Shown: positions 32,525 to 41,288, counted from the first letter of the stretch. The stretch: 64,000 nt of DNA from SIG672 sp045580325 (GCA_045580325.1 JAZNNR010000018.1:62001-126000), one strand, 5' to 3'. Numbers and translations are program-made. The notes: generated by a model from the sequence alone, not told the origin.

Positions 32525-33307
32525 TCAAAATTCTTCTTTTATTCTCTGAACACCTATAAGCTTAAAATTATTATCAAAAGAAAACAGCACTCCGTTAAGT
32601 GTTATCTTGCCCGAGGCGAGCTTAAAGCGCGTGGGCATCTTGGTCTTAAACTTTGAGATCACGTTTTCTACCTCGACGCCGAGCGCAGACTCTTCACAGC
32701 CGCACATACCGACGTCTGTGATATAGCCGCTTCCCTTTGGCAGTATCTGCTCGTCGGCGGTAGTTACGTGGGTATGCGTTCCGAAGATCGCGTTTACACG
32801 CCCGTCAAGGTAATATCCGAGTGCTTTTTTCTCTGCTGTTGCTTCGGCGTGAATATCGAGAACAGAAATATCGTATCTTCCCTTTTCTCTTTCGATTATC
32901 TTATCGACCGTTTCAAAAGGGCAAGCGAGCGAGTCCATAAACATAGTTCCGAGAATATTTATCACAAGTACTCTCGCAACACCCGTTTCAAAGATCGTAT
33001 ATCCCTTTCCGGGAACTGACGGGGGATAATTTGCAGGTCTTATAATTTCCTCTTTATCGTCGAGATAGCTGTAAATACGGTTCTTTTTCCACACGTGGTT
33101 ACCGCTTGTTATCACGTCCACTCCCGCAGTGAAAAGGTCTTCGGCATCGTCGGGATTTATTCCGTTTCCCTCGGCAGCGTTTTCTCCGTTTGCTACTATC
33201 ATAGAAACGTCGTATTTTCTACGTATTGCGCCGAGATTTTTCTGCATACAGGACAGTGTGTCGGGTCCGACTATATCGCCCAGACAAAGCAAATTAAAAT
33301 TTCCCAT
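32525..33307 (-). CDS. YmdB-type metallophosphoesterase
   Basis: This 260-residue protein belongs to the YmdB group (TIGR00282), phosphodiesterases that split cyclic nucleotides in Bacillus. The metal ligands are visible: CLGDIVG (D11), NGENAAEGNG, SGNHVWK, DIHAEATAEK and GTHTHV. The ATG at 33307 has a GAAGGGAAA ribosome site. Its position right after rny matches the conserved rny-ymdB pairing in Firmicutes, where the two affect RNA turnover. Confidence 0.93.
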   Translation of the reverse strand: MGNFNLLCLGDIVGPDTLSCMQKNLGAIRRKYDVSMIVANGENAAEGNGINPDDAEDLFTAGVDVITSGNHVWKKNRIYSYLDDKEEIIRPANYPPSVPGKGYTIFETGVARVLVINILGTMFMDSLACPFETVDKIIEREKGRYDISVLDIHAEATAEKKALGYYLDGRVNAIFGTHTHVTTADEQILPKGSGYITDVGMCGCEESALGVEVENVISKFKTKMPTRFKLASGKITLNGVLFSFDNNFKLIGVQRIKEEF

Positions 33308-33344
33308 CGAAATTTCCCTTCTAAAAATAAAACTAAAAAACGAT

Positions 33345-33406
33345 GCGGTGCCAACGGACTTTAGATAACTCTGTAAGGTTATCTGACCGCAAGTCCGCGG
33401 CACCGC
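33345..33406 (-). promoter_or_regulatory. Large nested hairpin between rny and the phosphoesterase gene
   Basis: Three stems stack in one 62-base element: GCGGTGCC/GGCACCGC, CGGACTT/AAGTCCG and AGATAAC/GTTATCT. On the minus strand TTTTTT follows a few bases later, so it can act as a terminator or as an RNA processing or stability element in the rny transcript. Confidence 0.65.
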
Positions 33407-33552
33407 TTTTGTAACATATTCAATATATACTTATACGGAGATCTCCGTCTTTTTTTCAAAGGAGTTTTATATTATCATATGTTATCCGCAAGGCCTCCTA
33501 TTCTCTCGGAAGCACATCTGCGTGGTTGAAATGTTAATGTTTTTCTTGCAAA

Positions 33553-35094
33553 TTATTTTGCATAGTCAACGGCACGGCTTTCACGAACCACATTTACCTT
33601 GATCTGTCCCGGATATTTAAGTTCCGCTTCTATCTTCTTTGCAATTTCTCTTGCAAGAAGCACCATATCGGTATCGGATACCATTTCGGGCTTGACCATA
33701 ATGCGAATTTCTCTACCTGCCTGAATTGCGAACGATTTTTCTACGCCGGGAAGGCTTTCAGCCAGCTCTTCCATCTTCTGAAGTCGCTTGATATAATTCT
33801 CAACGTTTTCTCTGCGTGCGCCCGGACGTGCTGCCGAAATAGCATCTGCCGCCTGAACGATAAACGCAATTACCGAGTGAGATTCTATATCTCCGTGGTG
33901 CGCTTCGATTGCGTGTATGATTTCTTCGCTTTCCTTATACTTCTTGGCGAGTTCTACGCCGATCTGAACGTGTGAGCCCTCTGTTTCGTGTGTCATCGCC
34001 TTTCCTATGTCGTGGAGAAGTCCGGCGCGCTTTGCTACCATACTGTCAACTCCAAGCTCATCGGCAATCATGCCTGAAAGGAGCGATACCTCAACCGAGT
34101 GCATCAAAACATTTTGTCCATAACTTGTGCGGTACTTAAGTCTTCCGAGGATCTTTACGAGATCTGCGTGTATTCCGTGAATACCTGTATCAAACGTTGC
34201 ACGTTCTCCTGCCTGCTTGACACTCGCTTCGACCTCTTTTTTAGATTTTTCGACGATCTCCTCTATCCTTGCGGGATGGATTCTTCCGTCAACAATAAGC
34301 TTTTCGAGAGTAAGTCTTGCAACCTCACGGCGTACAGGATCAAATCCTGAAAGTGTGATCGCCTCGGGAGTATCGTCTATTATGAGATCTACACCCGTCA
34401 GAGTTTCTATCGCTCTGATATTTCTTCCCTCACGGCCGATTATTCGACCCTTCATTTCGTCATTGGGGAGCGGAACTACCGAAATAGTAGCCTCTGCCAC
34501 CTGATCGGACGCACATCTTGCAATCGCAAGAGATATGATATTCTTTGCCTTATCATCGGCAACTTCCTTGAGCTTTTCCTCGATTTCAACGAGTCTGAGC
34601 GCTGCCGAATGCTTGGCTTCGTCCTCTATCTGAGAAATGATTTCCTGCTTTGCTTCTTCTACCGTATATCCGGAAATTTTTTCAAGTCTATCAAGCTGTA
34701 TTGCTCTGATCTTCTGAATCTCGCCTGTAAGCTCGTTATTTTCCTTGATCTTTTTATCAAGTATTTCTTCCTTGCGTTCAGCGGCTTCTATCTTTTTATC
34801 AAGAGCTTCTTCTCTCGAAACGCATCTGCGTTCAAGTCTTGAAAGTTCACTTCTTCTTTCCTTGATCTCGCGTTCAAATTCCTTATTGGAACGCATGATC
34901 TCTTCTTTGGCTTCTATCAAAGCTTCTTTCTTCTTGGTTTCTGCTGCTTTTACACCTTCTTCAAGGATTCTTTTTGCTTCTTTACTTGCCGAGCCTATTT
35001 TAGATTCAGCGATCTTCTTACGTATAAGAACACCTGCAAGAATACCGACAACAAGCGCCGCTGCAGCAACCAAGATCCAAATCCAATCTTCCAT
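33553..35094 (-). CDS. rny: Ribonuclease Y
   Basis: This 513-residue membrane-anchored endoribonuclease starts mRNA decay in Firmicutes. It has an N-terminal membrane helix (about 3-24), a long coiled coil (about 25-200), a KH domain with GRIIGREGRNIRAIE, and an HD domain with LLHDIGKA as the metal site. GGAGG lies seven bases before the ATG. Length and domain order are standard. The promoter overlaps the terminator of the preceding gene. Confidence 0.97.
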   Translation of the reverse strand: MEDWIWILVAAAALVVGILAGVLIRKKIAESKIGSASKEAKRILEEGVKAAETKKKEALIEAKEEIMRSNKEFEREIKERRSELSRLERRCVSREEALDKKIEAAERKEEILDKKIKENNELTGEIQKIRAIQLDRLEKISGYTVEEAKQEIISQIEDEAKHSAALRLVEIEEKLKEVADDKAKNIISLAIARCASDQVAEATISVVPLPNDEMKGRIIGREGRNIRAIETLTGVDLIIDDTPEAITLSGFDPVRREVARLTLEKLIVDGRIHPARIEEIVEKSKKEVEASVKQAGERATFDTGIHGIHADLVKILGRLKYRTSYGQNVLMHSVEVSLLSGMIADELGVDSMVAKRAGLLHDIGKAMTHETEGSHVQIGVELAKKYKESEEIIHAIEAHHGDIESHSVIAFIVQAADAISAARPGARRENVENYIKRLQKMEELAESLPGVEKSFAIQAGREIRIMVKPEMVSDTDMVLLAREIAKKIEAELKYPGQIKVNVVRESRAVDYAK

Positions 35095-35166
35095 CTTTGC
35101 ACCTCCTTATTAAGTTTTTTATTTTTCAAATTTAACAATACTGCACTAAGTATCTAGAACATATCT

Positions 35167-35195
35167 ATTTTACTACAAAACAAGCCGTTTGTCAA
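35167..35195 (-). promoter_or_regulatory. Promoter of rny, overlapping a terminator
   Basis: TTGACA (35190-35195) and TAAAAT (35167-35172) are 17 bp apart. The -35 lies in the loop and 3' arm of the terminator at 35181-35211. Confidence 0.8.
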
Positions 35196-35211
35196 TACGG
35201 CAAACGGCTTG
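35181..35211 (-). terminator. Terminator after the gene at 35275
   Basis: A perfect 11-bp stem, CAAGCCGTTTG with CAAACGGCTTG, is followed by TTTTG on the minus strand. Confidence 0.78.
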
Positions 35212-35274
35212 CTTTATCAAAATAATGTTAATATTTATAGAGTTTTGTCTTTTTTATAACAATTTATAGAAAAA

Positions 35275-36093
35275 TTATATTTTCTTATCAAGGCTCGATA
35301 CCATAGCGTACGCTATATACTGACAGACGAAATATCCTACAACTGCAAATCCGATCTTATACACGAAAGGCAGTACAAGGAAAAGATATTCGGACACAAG
35401 CACGGGCGCGCCGTAGCTATTTATCGAATCAACGGTATCGGTAATACAGAATATAAGCTGTGTCGCAAGATAGACAAAAACAGGAAGAGCTACCGAAGCG
35501 TTCAGAAGTGAATTTTTCGGAAGTCCTGCCACGAGCGTTTCGTGAGAGAGCTTTCTGCCGCTCGCTTTTATCGAAGAAACTCTGAGCTTTGCCGCAAAGA
35601 AGGCCGCGCACATTACCACCATCAGCATAAGCACGTTCATAAAGTAAGATATCATAGCCCACCAAACGAGCATCTCGTCGTGCATCTGCGTGAGAGTATA
35701 ATTTGAGAGCACAAACGTACCGAGCCCCGAAAGAACATATTCGTCTATCACAGCGTAAAGCCAAAGAACAAAGGGCTTCAGCAGAACGACCAAAAACAAA
35801 AAGGAGAGCGCTTCTATCCAGAACAGCCTTGACGCAAGCTTATTTTCGTGAGCGAAAACACAGCAGACTATCAGAGCGCACTGCGCAAGAAATGCCGTAG
35901 TTACCGCAAGCTCGGAAAGCTTACTGAAAACCTCGTAGAGTATTCCGTCGCCGATATTTGCAAGGATAGTATCGCAGATAGGGGACAAGAGAAGCGCATC
36001 GGCAAGCGGAATTATAAGCGCAAACAAGATTGTAAATCTCGTAGCAAGCTTTGAAAACGAACCTGAGAAAAACGAAGAAATTTTATTACTCAT
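35275..36093 (-). CDS. Unknown polytopic membrane protein
   Basis: This 272-residue protein has about six or seven hydrophobic segments, with a short basic loop in the middle (KLRVSSIKASGRKLSHE). No motif is recognised. The ribosome site is weak (AAAGGCATTTTG). It follows lexA by 34 bases, so it may be read from the lexA promoter. Function unknown. Confidence 0.83.
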   Translation of the reverse strand: MSNKISSFFSGSFSKLATRFTILFALIIPLADALLLSPICDTILANIGDGILYEVFSKLSELAVTTAFLAQCALIVCCVFAHENKLASRLFWIEALSFLFLVVLLKPFVLWLYAVIDEYVLSGLGTFVLSNYTLTQMHDEMLVWWAMISYFMNVLMLMVVMCAAFFAAKLRVSSIKASGRKLSHETLVAGLPKNSLLNASVALPVFVYLATQLIFCITDTVDSINSYGAPVLVSEYLFLVLPFVYKIGFAVVGYFVCQYIAYAMVSSLDKKI

Positions 36094-36127
36094 CTATAAA
36101 CAAAATGCCTTTCAAGTTCTGATTTTA

Positions 36128-36745
36128 TCAGTAAAATCTCATAACCGAGATGACCTTACCGAGAATGATAAGACTATCGACTATTATCGGCTCCATCGTG
36201 CTGTTTTCGGGCTGGAGTCTGTAATGACCGTTTTCCTTATAATAGGTCTTTACGGTCGCCTCGTCGCCGATAAGCGCAACCACGATATCGCCGTTTTCGG
36301 CAACCGGACATTTCTGAACAACGACGAAATCGCCGTTCATTATTCCTGCCTCTATCATACTTTCGCCCTTTACGCGAAGTGCGTAAAGCTGTCCCGACAT
36401 ATGCGCTTTTTTCACTATCGGGAAATAGATAGACTCGCTTGTATTTTCAAGTGCGAGAATAGGCGCGCCCGCCGCAACCTTACCGACAACAGGAATTCTG
36501 ACAGAGCGTCTGTCCTCTATCGAAACGGGTGAAACCTCAACAGGCTTAAGGCTTCTCGATTTACCCGCATCTCTTTCAAGATACTTTTTATCCTCGAGTC
36601 TTTTTATGTAGGAATGCACGGTCGAGGTTGATTTTATGCCAAGTGCCTGCTGAATATCACGTACTGCGGGCGGATATCCGTTTTTGCGAGTTGAGTCTAC
36701 TATATAATCAAGGACTCTCTTCTCCTTATCTGTCAAAGCCTGCAT
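36128..36745 (-). CDS. lexA: SOS repressor LexA
   Basis: This 205-residue repressor has a winged helix at the N-terminus (AVRDIQQALGIKSTSTVHSY) and a self-cleaving peptidase domain. The Ala-Gly cleavage site is A92-G93 in GKVAAGAPI, the catalytic serine is S129 in GESMIEAG and the lysine K166 in EATVKTYY. The ATG at 36745 follows AAAGGA by about ten bases; an upstream in-frame ATG at 36790 would give an extra 15 residues without a ribosome site. A LexA-type box lies over its own promoter. Confidence 0.96.
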   Translation of the reverse strand: MQALTDKEKRVLDYIVDSTRKNGYPPAVRDIQQALGIKSTSTVHSYIKRLEDKKYLERDAGKSRSLKPVEVSPVSIEDRRSVRIPVVGKVAAGAPILALENTSESIYFPIVKKAHMSGQLYALRVKGESMIEAGIMNGDFVVVQKCPVAENGDIVVALIGDEATVKTYYKENGHYRLQPENSTMEPIIVDSLIILGKVISVMRFY

Positions 36746-36843
36746 TTTCACATTTTCCTTTCTTAACCGCTTAATACTGCTGCAAAACATAGAAAACCAC
36801 GTAAAAACAGTATTTGATGCGAAGAATATGATTATTCACAGGT

Positions 36844-36883
36844 ATTATAACATACTTTTTCAAAAAAATCAAACTTTTGTTCG
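36844..36883 (-). promoter_or_regulatory. lexA promoter with SOS box
   Basis: TTTGAT (36868-36873) and TATAAT (36844-36849) are 18 bp apart. CGAACAAAAGTTTG (36870-36883, minus strand) fits the Gram-positive SOS box CGAAC-N4-GTTCG closely and overlaps the -35, which predicts LexA autoregulation. Confidence 0.83.
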
Positions 36884-36945
36884 TTTTTTGTGTCGTTTTT
36901 TGTCTATAAAATTGTAAACTTATTATGAACGAGGCTTCGTATGAC

Positions 36946-36984
36946 AAAAAAGTGCTCGCGCACAGAAATCTGGCGCGGGCACTT
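36946..36984 (-). terminator. Terminator after the F420-ligase-like gene
   Basis: AAAGTGCCCGCGC pairs with GCGCGAGCACTTT, with one mismatch, and is followed by TTTTTTG on the minus strand. Confidence 0.86.
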
Positions 36985-36997
36985 TACCTATGTTTTA

Positions 36998-38191
36998 TTA
37001 GTCTGCTGTATAGTTATCGAAATAGCCCTGAATAAGAACGATAGGTGTTCCCTTATCTCCGCTGCCGGACGTAAGGTCGCAGAGCGATCCGATAAGGTCG
37101 GTGATTCGTCTGGGAGTTGTTCCCTGCGACTCCATAGAGCCTACGAGATCGTCACCCTTATTCTTGATATAGTTTTCGATAGCGTGGCGAAGCTCGTCGC
37201 CGCTGAGGTCTGCGAAGTTGTTATCTGCAAGATACTTGAGCTTGACCTCGTTGGGTGTTCCGTTAAGACCGTCTGTATATCCGGGGGATACTACCGGATC
37301 GGCAAGCTCCCAGATCTTTCCTACGGGATCTTTGAACGCGCCGTCGCCGTAAACCATTACCTCTACCTTTTTACCGGTAGCGGCAAGTACCTTGGACTGA
37401 ACGTCATTAACGAAGGCGGTGCAGTTTCTCGGGAAGAGCTTTACCTTATCCTCGGTCGCCTTATTCGAGCCGAGAAGACCGTAATTTTCGTTATATCCGC
37501 TTCCGTTTACAGACTCGGTAAGAATATCGTCAAGGCCGAGAACGATCTCTGCGCCTGCGTTTTTGAGTATTCTCTTTGTTCTTGCGCGTGTATGAATATC
37601 ACAGGTAAGAACCTTTTTTGTATAGTTAAGAATAACAGCGGGATTGTTAGCAAAAACGACCTCAACCTCTGCGCCCTCTTCGCGAATAAGCCCCGAGTAG
37701 TAGTCAACGTAATCTACACCTGTGAACGGGTGGAGATTCTGACCGAAGAACTCTCTGTACTTTTCAAGAGTAAGCACGTCAGAGTAAGGATTTACGCCCT
37801 TTTCGTCGAGCTGATCGAGCGAAACGAGGTGGTTTCCTACTTCGTCCGAGGGGTAGCTGAGCATAAGAACGATCTTCTTTGCGCCCTTTGCGATACCTCT
37901 TAAGCATATTGCAAATCTGTTTCTGCTGAGTATCGGGAAAATAACACCGATAGTTTCTCCTCCGAGTTTTGCCTTAACATCTGCCGCGATATCATCTGTT
38001 GATGCGTAGTTGTCCTGTGCTCTTGCAACTACCGCCTCTGTAACCGCAATTACGTCGCGATCGCAAAGCTCGAAGCTTTCAGACTTTGCCGCATTCAGAA
38101 CCGACTCTGCGACGATAGACGCAAGGTCATCTCCGCTACGAATTATAGGCGCACGGACACCGCGTGAAACGGTTCCAACCATTCTTCCCAT
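36998..38191 (-). CDS. Coenzyme F420-0:glutamate ligase-like protein
   Basis: This 397-residue soluble protein starts like the CofE/FbiB ligase fold: RGVRAPIIRSGDDL, then DRDVIAVTEAVVARAQDNY. In archaea and actinobacteria such enzymes add glutamate to coenzyme F420. Clostridia are not known to make F420, and the protein is longer than CofE (about 250 residues), so the true substrate is probably different. The C-terminal part (MVYGDGAFKDPVGKIWELAD) is conserved-looking but not recognised. AAGGAG lies eight bases before the ATG. Monocistronic, with its own promoter and terminator. Confidence 0.75.
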   Translation of the reverse strand: MGRMVGTVSRGVRAPIIRSGDDLASIVAESVLNAAKSESFELCDRDVIAVTEAVVARAQDNYASTDDIAADVKAKLGGETIGVIFPILSRNRFAICLRGIAKGAKKIVLMLSYPSDEVGNHLVSLDQLDEKGVNPYSDVLTLEKYREFFGQNLHPFTGVDYVDYYSGLIREEGAEVEVVFANNPAVILNYTKKVLTCDIHTRARTKRILKNAGAEIVLGLDDILTESVNGSGYNENYGLLGSNKATEDKVKLFPRNCTAFVNDVQSKVLAATGKKVEVMVYGDGAFKDPVGKIWELADPVVSPGYTDGLNGTPNEVKLKYLADNNFADLSGDELRHAIENYIKNKGDDLVGSMESQGTTPRRITDLIGSLCDLTSGSGDKGTPIVLIQGYFDNYTAD

Positions 38192-38232
38192 ATATGTTAT
38201 CTCCTTTTTATTAAAACTTGGATTACTTTTCT

Positions 38233-38260
38233 ATTTTATCACTTTTTTTGCCGATGTCAA
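38233..38260 (-). promoter_or_regulatory. Promoter of the F420-ligase-like gene
   Basis: TTGACA (38255-38260) and TAAAAT (38233-38238) are 16 bp apart on the minus strand. Confidence 0.7.
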
Positions 38261-38504
38261 GTATTTTTCTGCATATATATTAAATTATATAACATATTTA
38301 TGCGAAATATCCAAAAAATCGACTCTATGCGCTTCCTCAAAATGTATTTTTCATTACTAAAAATAGTGTCAAGAAACAAAATATCTAATATAATGAGGTC
38401 AAGGCAAGATATTTGCTTAAATTCATAATTTATATATTGCTATCCTGAGGGAAACAATGTATAATACTGATATACGGTATAAAGCTATAAGGAGAAGATG
38501 TATT
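38261..38504. other. AT-rich divergent intergenic region
   Basis: This roughly 240-base stretch should hold the promoter of the LOG gene; TATAAT occurs at about 38388-38393 but no good -35 stands 17 bp before it. Nothing else is recognised. Confidence 0.4.
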
Positions 38505-39041
38505 ATGAAGATATGCTGTTACGGTGCGGCAAGCGACAATATTGACAAGGGCTTTTTAGAGGAAGGCTACCGACTCGGAGAAAAGATGGCGCGGCGCGGA
38601 CACTCTCTCGTTTTCGGCGGCGGAGCGACCGGTATGATGGGCGCGTGCGCTCGCGGATTACATAGCGTAGGCGGCGAGGTCATCGGTGTCGCGCCCAAGT
38701 TTTTTGACAAAGAGGGAGTTCTCTACAAAGGGTGCGACGAGTTTTTCTGGACCGATACTATGCGTCAGAGAAAGCAGAAAATGCAGGACCTTTCGGACGC
38801 TTTCATCGTAATGCCCGGCGGTATCGGTACGTTTGAGGAATTTTTCGAGATGATAACCCTGAAAAGCCTTGAGCAGATACACCACCCTATCGCAATATTC
38901 AACATAAACGGCTATTATAACAAGCTTATTGAGGCAATAGAGTACGCTGCCGAAACAAAATTTATGTACGTTTCACCCGATGAGATATACAGATCGTTTA
39001 CCGACATCGACGAAATGCTTGCCTATATTGAGGAAAAGTAA
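38505..39041 (+). CDS. LOG-family nucleotide phosphoribohydrolase
   Basis: This 178-residue Rossmann-fold protein (TIGR00730) has the LOG signature GGGATGMMGA and PGGIGTFEEFFE. LOG proteins release the base from nucleoside 5'-monophosphates, best known for cytokinin activation; the bacterial role is often unknown. The ATG at 38505 follows AAGGAG by ten bases; an upstream ATG at 38457 lacks a ribosome site. Monocistronic. Confidence 0.92.
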   Translation: MKICCYGAASDNIDKGFLEEGYRLGEKMARRGHSLVFGGGATGMMGACARGLHSVGGEVIGVAPKFFDKEGVLYKGCDEFFWTDTMRQRKQKMQDLSDAFIVMPGGIGTFEEFFEMITLKSLEQIHHPIAIFNINGYYNKLIEAIEYAAETKFMYVSPDEIYRSFTDIDEMLAYIEEK

Positions 39042-39060
39042 GGCTGATTAAAACGACTCA

Positions 39061-39097
39061 AAGGCAGAGAGTTTTTCTCTCTGTCTTTATTTTTTTG
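39061..39097 (+). terminator. Terminator after the LOG gene
   Basis: AAGGCAGAGAG pairs with CTCTCTGTCTT across a short T loop, with one G-T pair, followed by a T-rich run. Confidence 0.8.
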
Positions 39098-39107
39098 CAA
39101 AAACCCC

Positions 39108-39149
39108 TTGACAAGCACAATACTTCGTGATATGATGTATTACGTAGTA
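39108..39149 (+). promoter_or_regulatory. padR promoter with candidate operator dyad
   Basis: TTGACA (39108-39113) and TATGAT (39131-39136) are 17 bp apart. TACTTCGTGA (39121-39130) and TTACGTAGTA (39140-39149) form an imperfect inverted repeat centred on the -10 box, a good place for an autorepressor to bind. Confidence 0.72.
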
Positions 39150-39161
39150 GGAGGTATGCAT

Positions 39162-39482
39162 ATGGATATTCAGTTAAAGCGCGGGCTGCTTGACGTCTGC
39201 GTGCTCGCGGCTATAAAAGGCGAGGATTCATACGGATACAAGATAATTAAAGATATGAAGCCATATATTGAGCTGTCCGAATCGACACTATATACGATAC
39301 TCAAGCGTCTTGAGGCGGCAAATATGCTCACCGTACGCACGGCAGAGCACGGCGGTCGGCTTCGCAAATACTATCATATCACAAAAGAAGGACTAAAGCG
39401 TATCGACGAATTCAAGGTCGAATGGAAGGAAATTATGTCGATATATAAATTCGTAACGAGGGAGGATACACAAAATGACTAA
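39162..39482 (+). CDS. PadR-family transcriptional regulator
   Basis: This 106-residue winged-helix regulator has the PadR core ILAAIKGEDSYGY-like segment (VLAAIKGEDSYGYKIIKDM), the recognition region SESTLYTILKRLEAANML and an HGGRLRKYYHIT wing. The ATG at 39162 lies seven bases after GGAGG. It heads a three-gene unit with DUF1700- and DUF4097-type proteins, an association common in Firmicutes, and probably represses it. Confidence 0.93.
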   Translation: MDIQLKRGLLDVCVLAAIKGEDSYGYKIIKDMKPYIELSESTLYTILKRLEAANMLTVRTAEHGGRLRKYYHITKEGLKRIDEFKVEWKEIMSIYKFVTREDTQND

Positions 39483-40065
39483 ACAGGAATTTCTGAAGCG
39501 GCTTCGTAAGGGTATTAAGACCTTGCCGCAAAACGAAATAGATGAAAGAATTACCTTTTACAGCGAAATGATAGACGACCGAATTGAAGAGGGATTTTCC
39601 GAAGCTGATGCCGTTAATTCTGTCGGCAGCGTTGACACGATAATTTCGCAGATAATCTCCGAGGTGCCGAGCGCAAAAAAGGAAAAGACAGTACAAAAAA
39701 GAAAAATGAAGGCTTGGGAGATCGTTCTCCTTGTACTCGGCTCGCCTATATGGTTTTCGCTCGCTGTAGCAGTCATTTCCGTTATCTTTTCACTTTACGG
39801 AGCTCTTTGGGCGGTAATAATTTCTCTGTGGGCTGTATTCGTTTCATTTGTCGCGAGCTCCCTTGCATGTATAGTTGCGGGAATCGTAGGTATTGTTTTA
39901 GGCAATTACCTCATAGGCGGCACCGTTCTCGGCGCAGGAGTCGCGCTTGCAGGACTTTCGATCCTCGCCTTCTTTGTTTCTCTTACCGCAACAAAGATCA
40001 TTTTAATTCTTTCCCAAAAAACAGCTATCGGCATTAAAAACGCTTTTACCAAAAAGGAGATATAA
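39475..40065 (+). CDS. DUF1700-family membrane protein
   Basis: This 196-residue protein overlaps padR by eight bases. The N-terminal cytosolic part (TKQEFLKRLRKGIKTLPQNE, then IDDRIEEGFSEADAV) is the helical HAAS-type domain of DUF1700 proteins. Three to four membrane helices follow. It is thought to work in envelope signalling with its PadR and DUF4097 partners, but its mechanism is unknown. Confidence 0.92.
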   Translation: MTKQEFLKRLRKGIKTLPQNEIDERITFYSEMIDDRIEEGFSEADAVNSVGSVDTIISQIISEVPSAKKEKTVQKRKMKAWEIVLLVLGSPIWFSLAVAVISVIFSLYGALWAVIISLWAVFVSFVASSLACIVAGIVGIVLGNYLIGGTVLGAGVALAGLSILAFFVSLTATKIILILSQKTAIGIKNAFTKKEI

Positions 40066-40066
40066 A

Positions 40067-41026
40067 ATGAAGACAACAACTAAATCATGGCTTATTGCAG
40101 CGGTACTGCTTATTATTATAGGCGCTGTGATATTTACGGTATCCCTGCTGGCTTTTAACGGCGATTTCTCAAAATTCAACAATATGAAGACCGAAACTCA
40201 CGAGGTGTCCGAGCAGTTCACGGATATATCGATAAATACCACAACCGCAAACATCGTATTTCTACCCTCTGATAACGGCAAATGCGTTGTAGAGTGCTAC
40301 GAAAGAGAAAAAGAAACGTACAATGTCAAGGTCGAAGACGGCACGCTTAAGATCACCTACGTTGACAACAGAGCGTGGTATGAGCATATCGGTATAAATT
40401 TCGCCTCGAGCAGAGTAACGGTATATCTGCCGAGCGCTGAGTATTCGTCGCTCAGAATAAAGGAGGACACGGGGAATATCACACTCACGAGCGATTTCGG
40501 CTTTGAAACGATAGATATAAAGTCAAGCACAGGTAACGTACACTGCGGCGCAGCTACGGCTGAAAGCGTAAAGATAAGAACGAGCACGGGAAATATCGAG
40601 CTTATAGGCATAGAATGCTCCTCTCTTGACCTCAAAGCTTCAACGGGCAATATTACCGTAAACGACGCAAAATGCGGCGGAGATATAAAAATTGAGGTTT
40701 CCACTGGCAATACAAAGCTTATCGGCGTAAGCTGTAAAAATTTCACCTCGAATGGCGACACAGGCGATATACTCTTAAAAAAGGTTATTGCATCTGAAAA
40801 ATTCTCTATTGAAACAGACACGGGTGATGTTGATTTCGACTCTTCGGACGCCGATGAAATCTTTGTTGAAACAGACACGGGCGACGTGAACGGAACGCTT
40901 CTTTCAAGCAAGGTCTTTATAACCGAAACGGACACAGGCGACGTTGACGTTCCCAAAAGCACGTCGGGCGGAAGATGCGAAATAACTACCTCGACGGGAG
41001 ATATTGAGATCTCTGTAAATGAATAA
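40067..41026 (+). CDS. DUF4097-family beta-repeat protein
   Basis: This 319-residue protein has one N-terminal membrane helix and an exported beta-solenoid. Short strands end in repeated turns: STGNV, STGNI, STGNI, STGNT, DTGDI, DTGDV, DTGDV, DTGDV, STGDI. DUF4097 proteins with PadR and DUF1700 partners are common in Firmicutes; function unknown, possibly envelope-stress sensing. It follows the DUF1700 gene by one base. Confidence 0.93.
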   Translation: MKTTTKSWLIAAVLLIIIGAVIFTVSLLAFNGDFSKFNNMKTETHEVSEQFTDISINTTTANIVFLPSDNGKCVVECYEREKETYNVKVEDGTLKITYVDNRAWYEHIGINFASSRVTVYLPSAEYSSLRIKEDTGNITLTSDFGFETIDIKSSTGNVHCGAATAESVKIRTSTGNIELIGIECSSLDLKASTGNITVNDAKCGGDIKIEVSTGNTKLIGVSCKNFTSNGDTGDILLKKVIASEKFSIETDTGDVDFDSSDADEIFVETDTGDVNGTLLSSKVFITETDTGDVDVPKSTSGGRCEITTSTGDIEISVNE

Positions 41027-41038
41027 TTTGAGATTTGC

Positions 41039-41074
41039 AGGCGGTCGGAAACGGCCGCCTATTTTTATATTTTC
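41039..41074 (+). terminator. Terminator after the PadR operon
   Basis: AGGCGGTCG pairs with CGGCCGCCT (one G-U pair) closing a GAAA loop, followed by ATTTTTA. Confidence 0.87.
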
Positions 41075-41082
41075 CCCTCAAG

Positions 41083-41111
41083 TTGACAAGGCAAAAAAAT
41101 AATATTATAAT
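41083..41111 (+). promoter_or_regulatory. Consensus promoter of the ECF sigma operon
   Basis: TTGACA (41083-41088) and TATAAT (41106-41111) are 17 bp apart, 227 bases before the sigma gene. Confidence 0.87.
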
Positions 41112-41201
41112 GAAAAGTGAAAAAAATACAAAAACATTTTCAAAACGCGCAACCAAACGAATTTTTTCGTGTCTTATAGGGTGAAAGGAAAAACGGAGGT
41201 T

Positions 41202-41288
41202 AGCGTGAAAGCTTATTTTGAGCGGGTCAAAATTTAACACATTTCACGCTTAAATTTACTTAAAAGGCGGACCGCCTTTAAGTAAATT
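41202..41288 (+). promoter_or_regulatory. Structured leader with possible 10-residue leader peptide
   Basis: A GTG at 41205 stands five bases after GGAGG and opens ten codons (MKAYFERVKI, stop at 41237). AGCGTGAAA over this start pairs perfectly with TTTCACGCT (41242-41250). A second perfect stem of 17 paired bases with one unpaired A (41253-41288) follows. The layout suggests control of translation or elongation before the sigma gene; the peptide itself is unproven. Confidence 0.5.
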
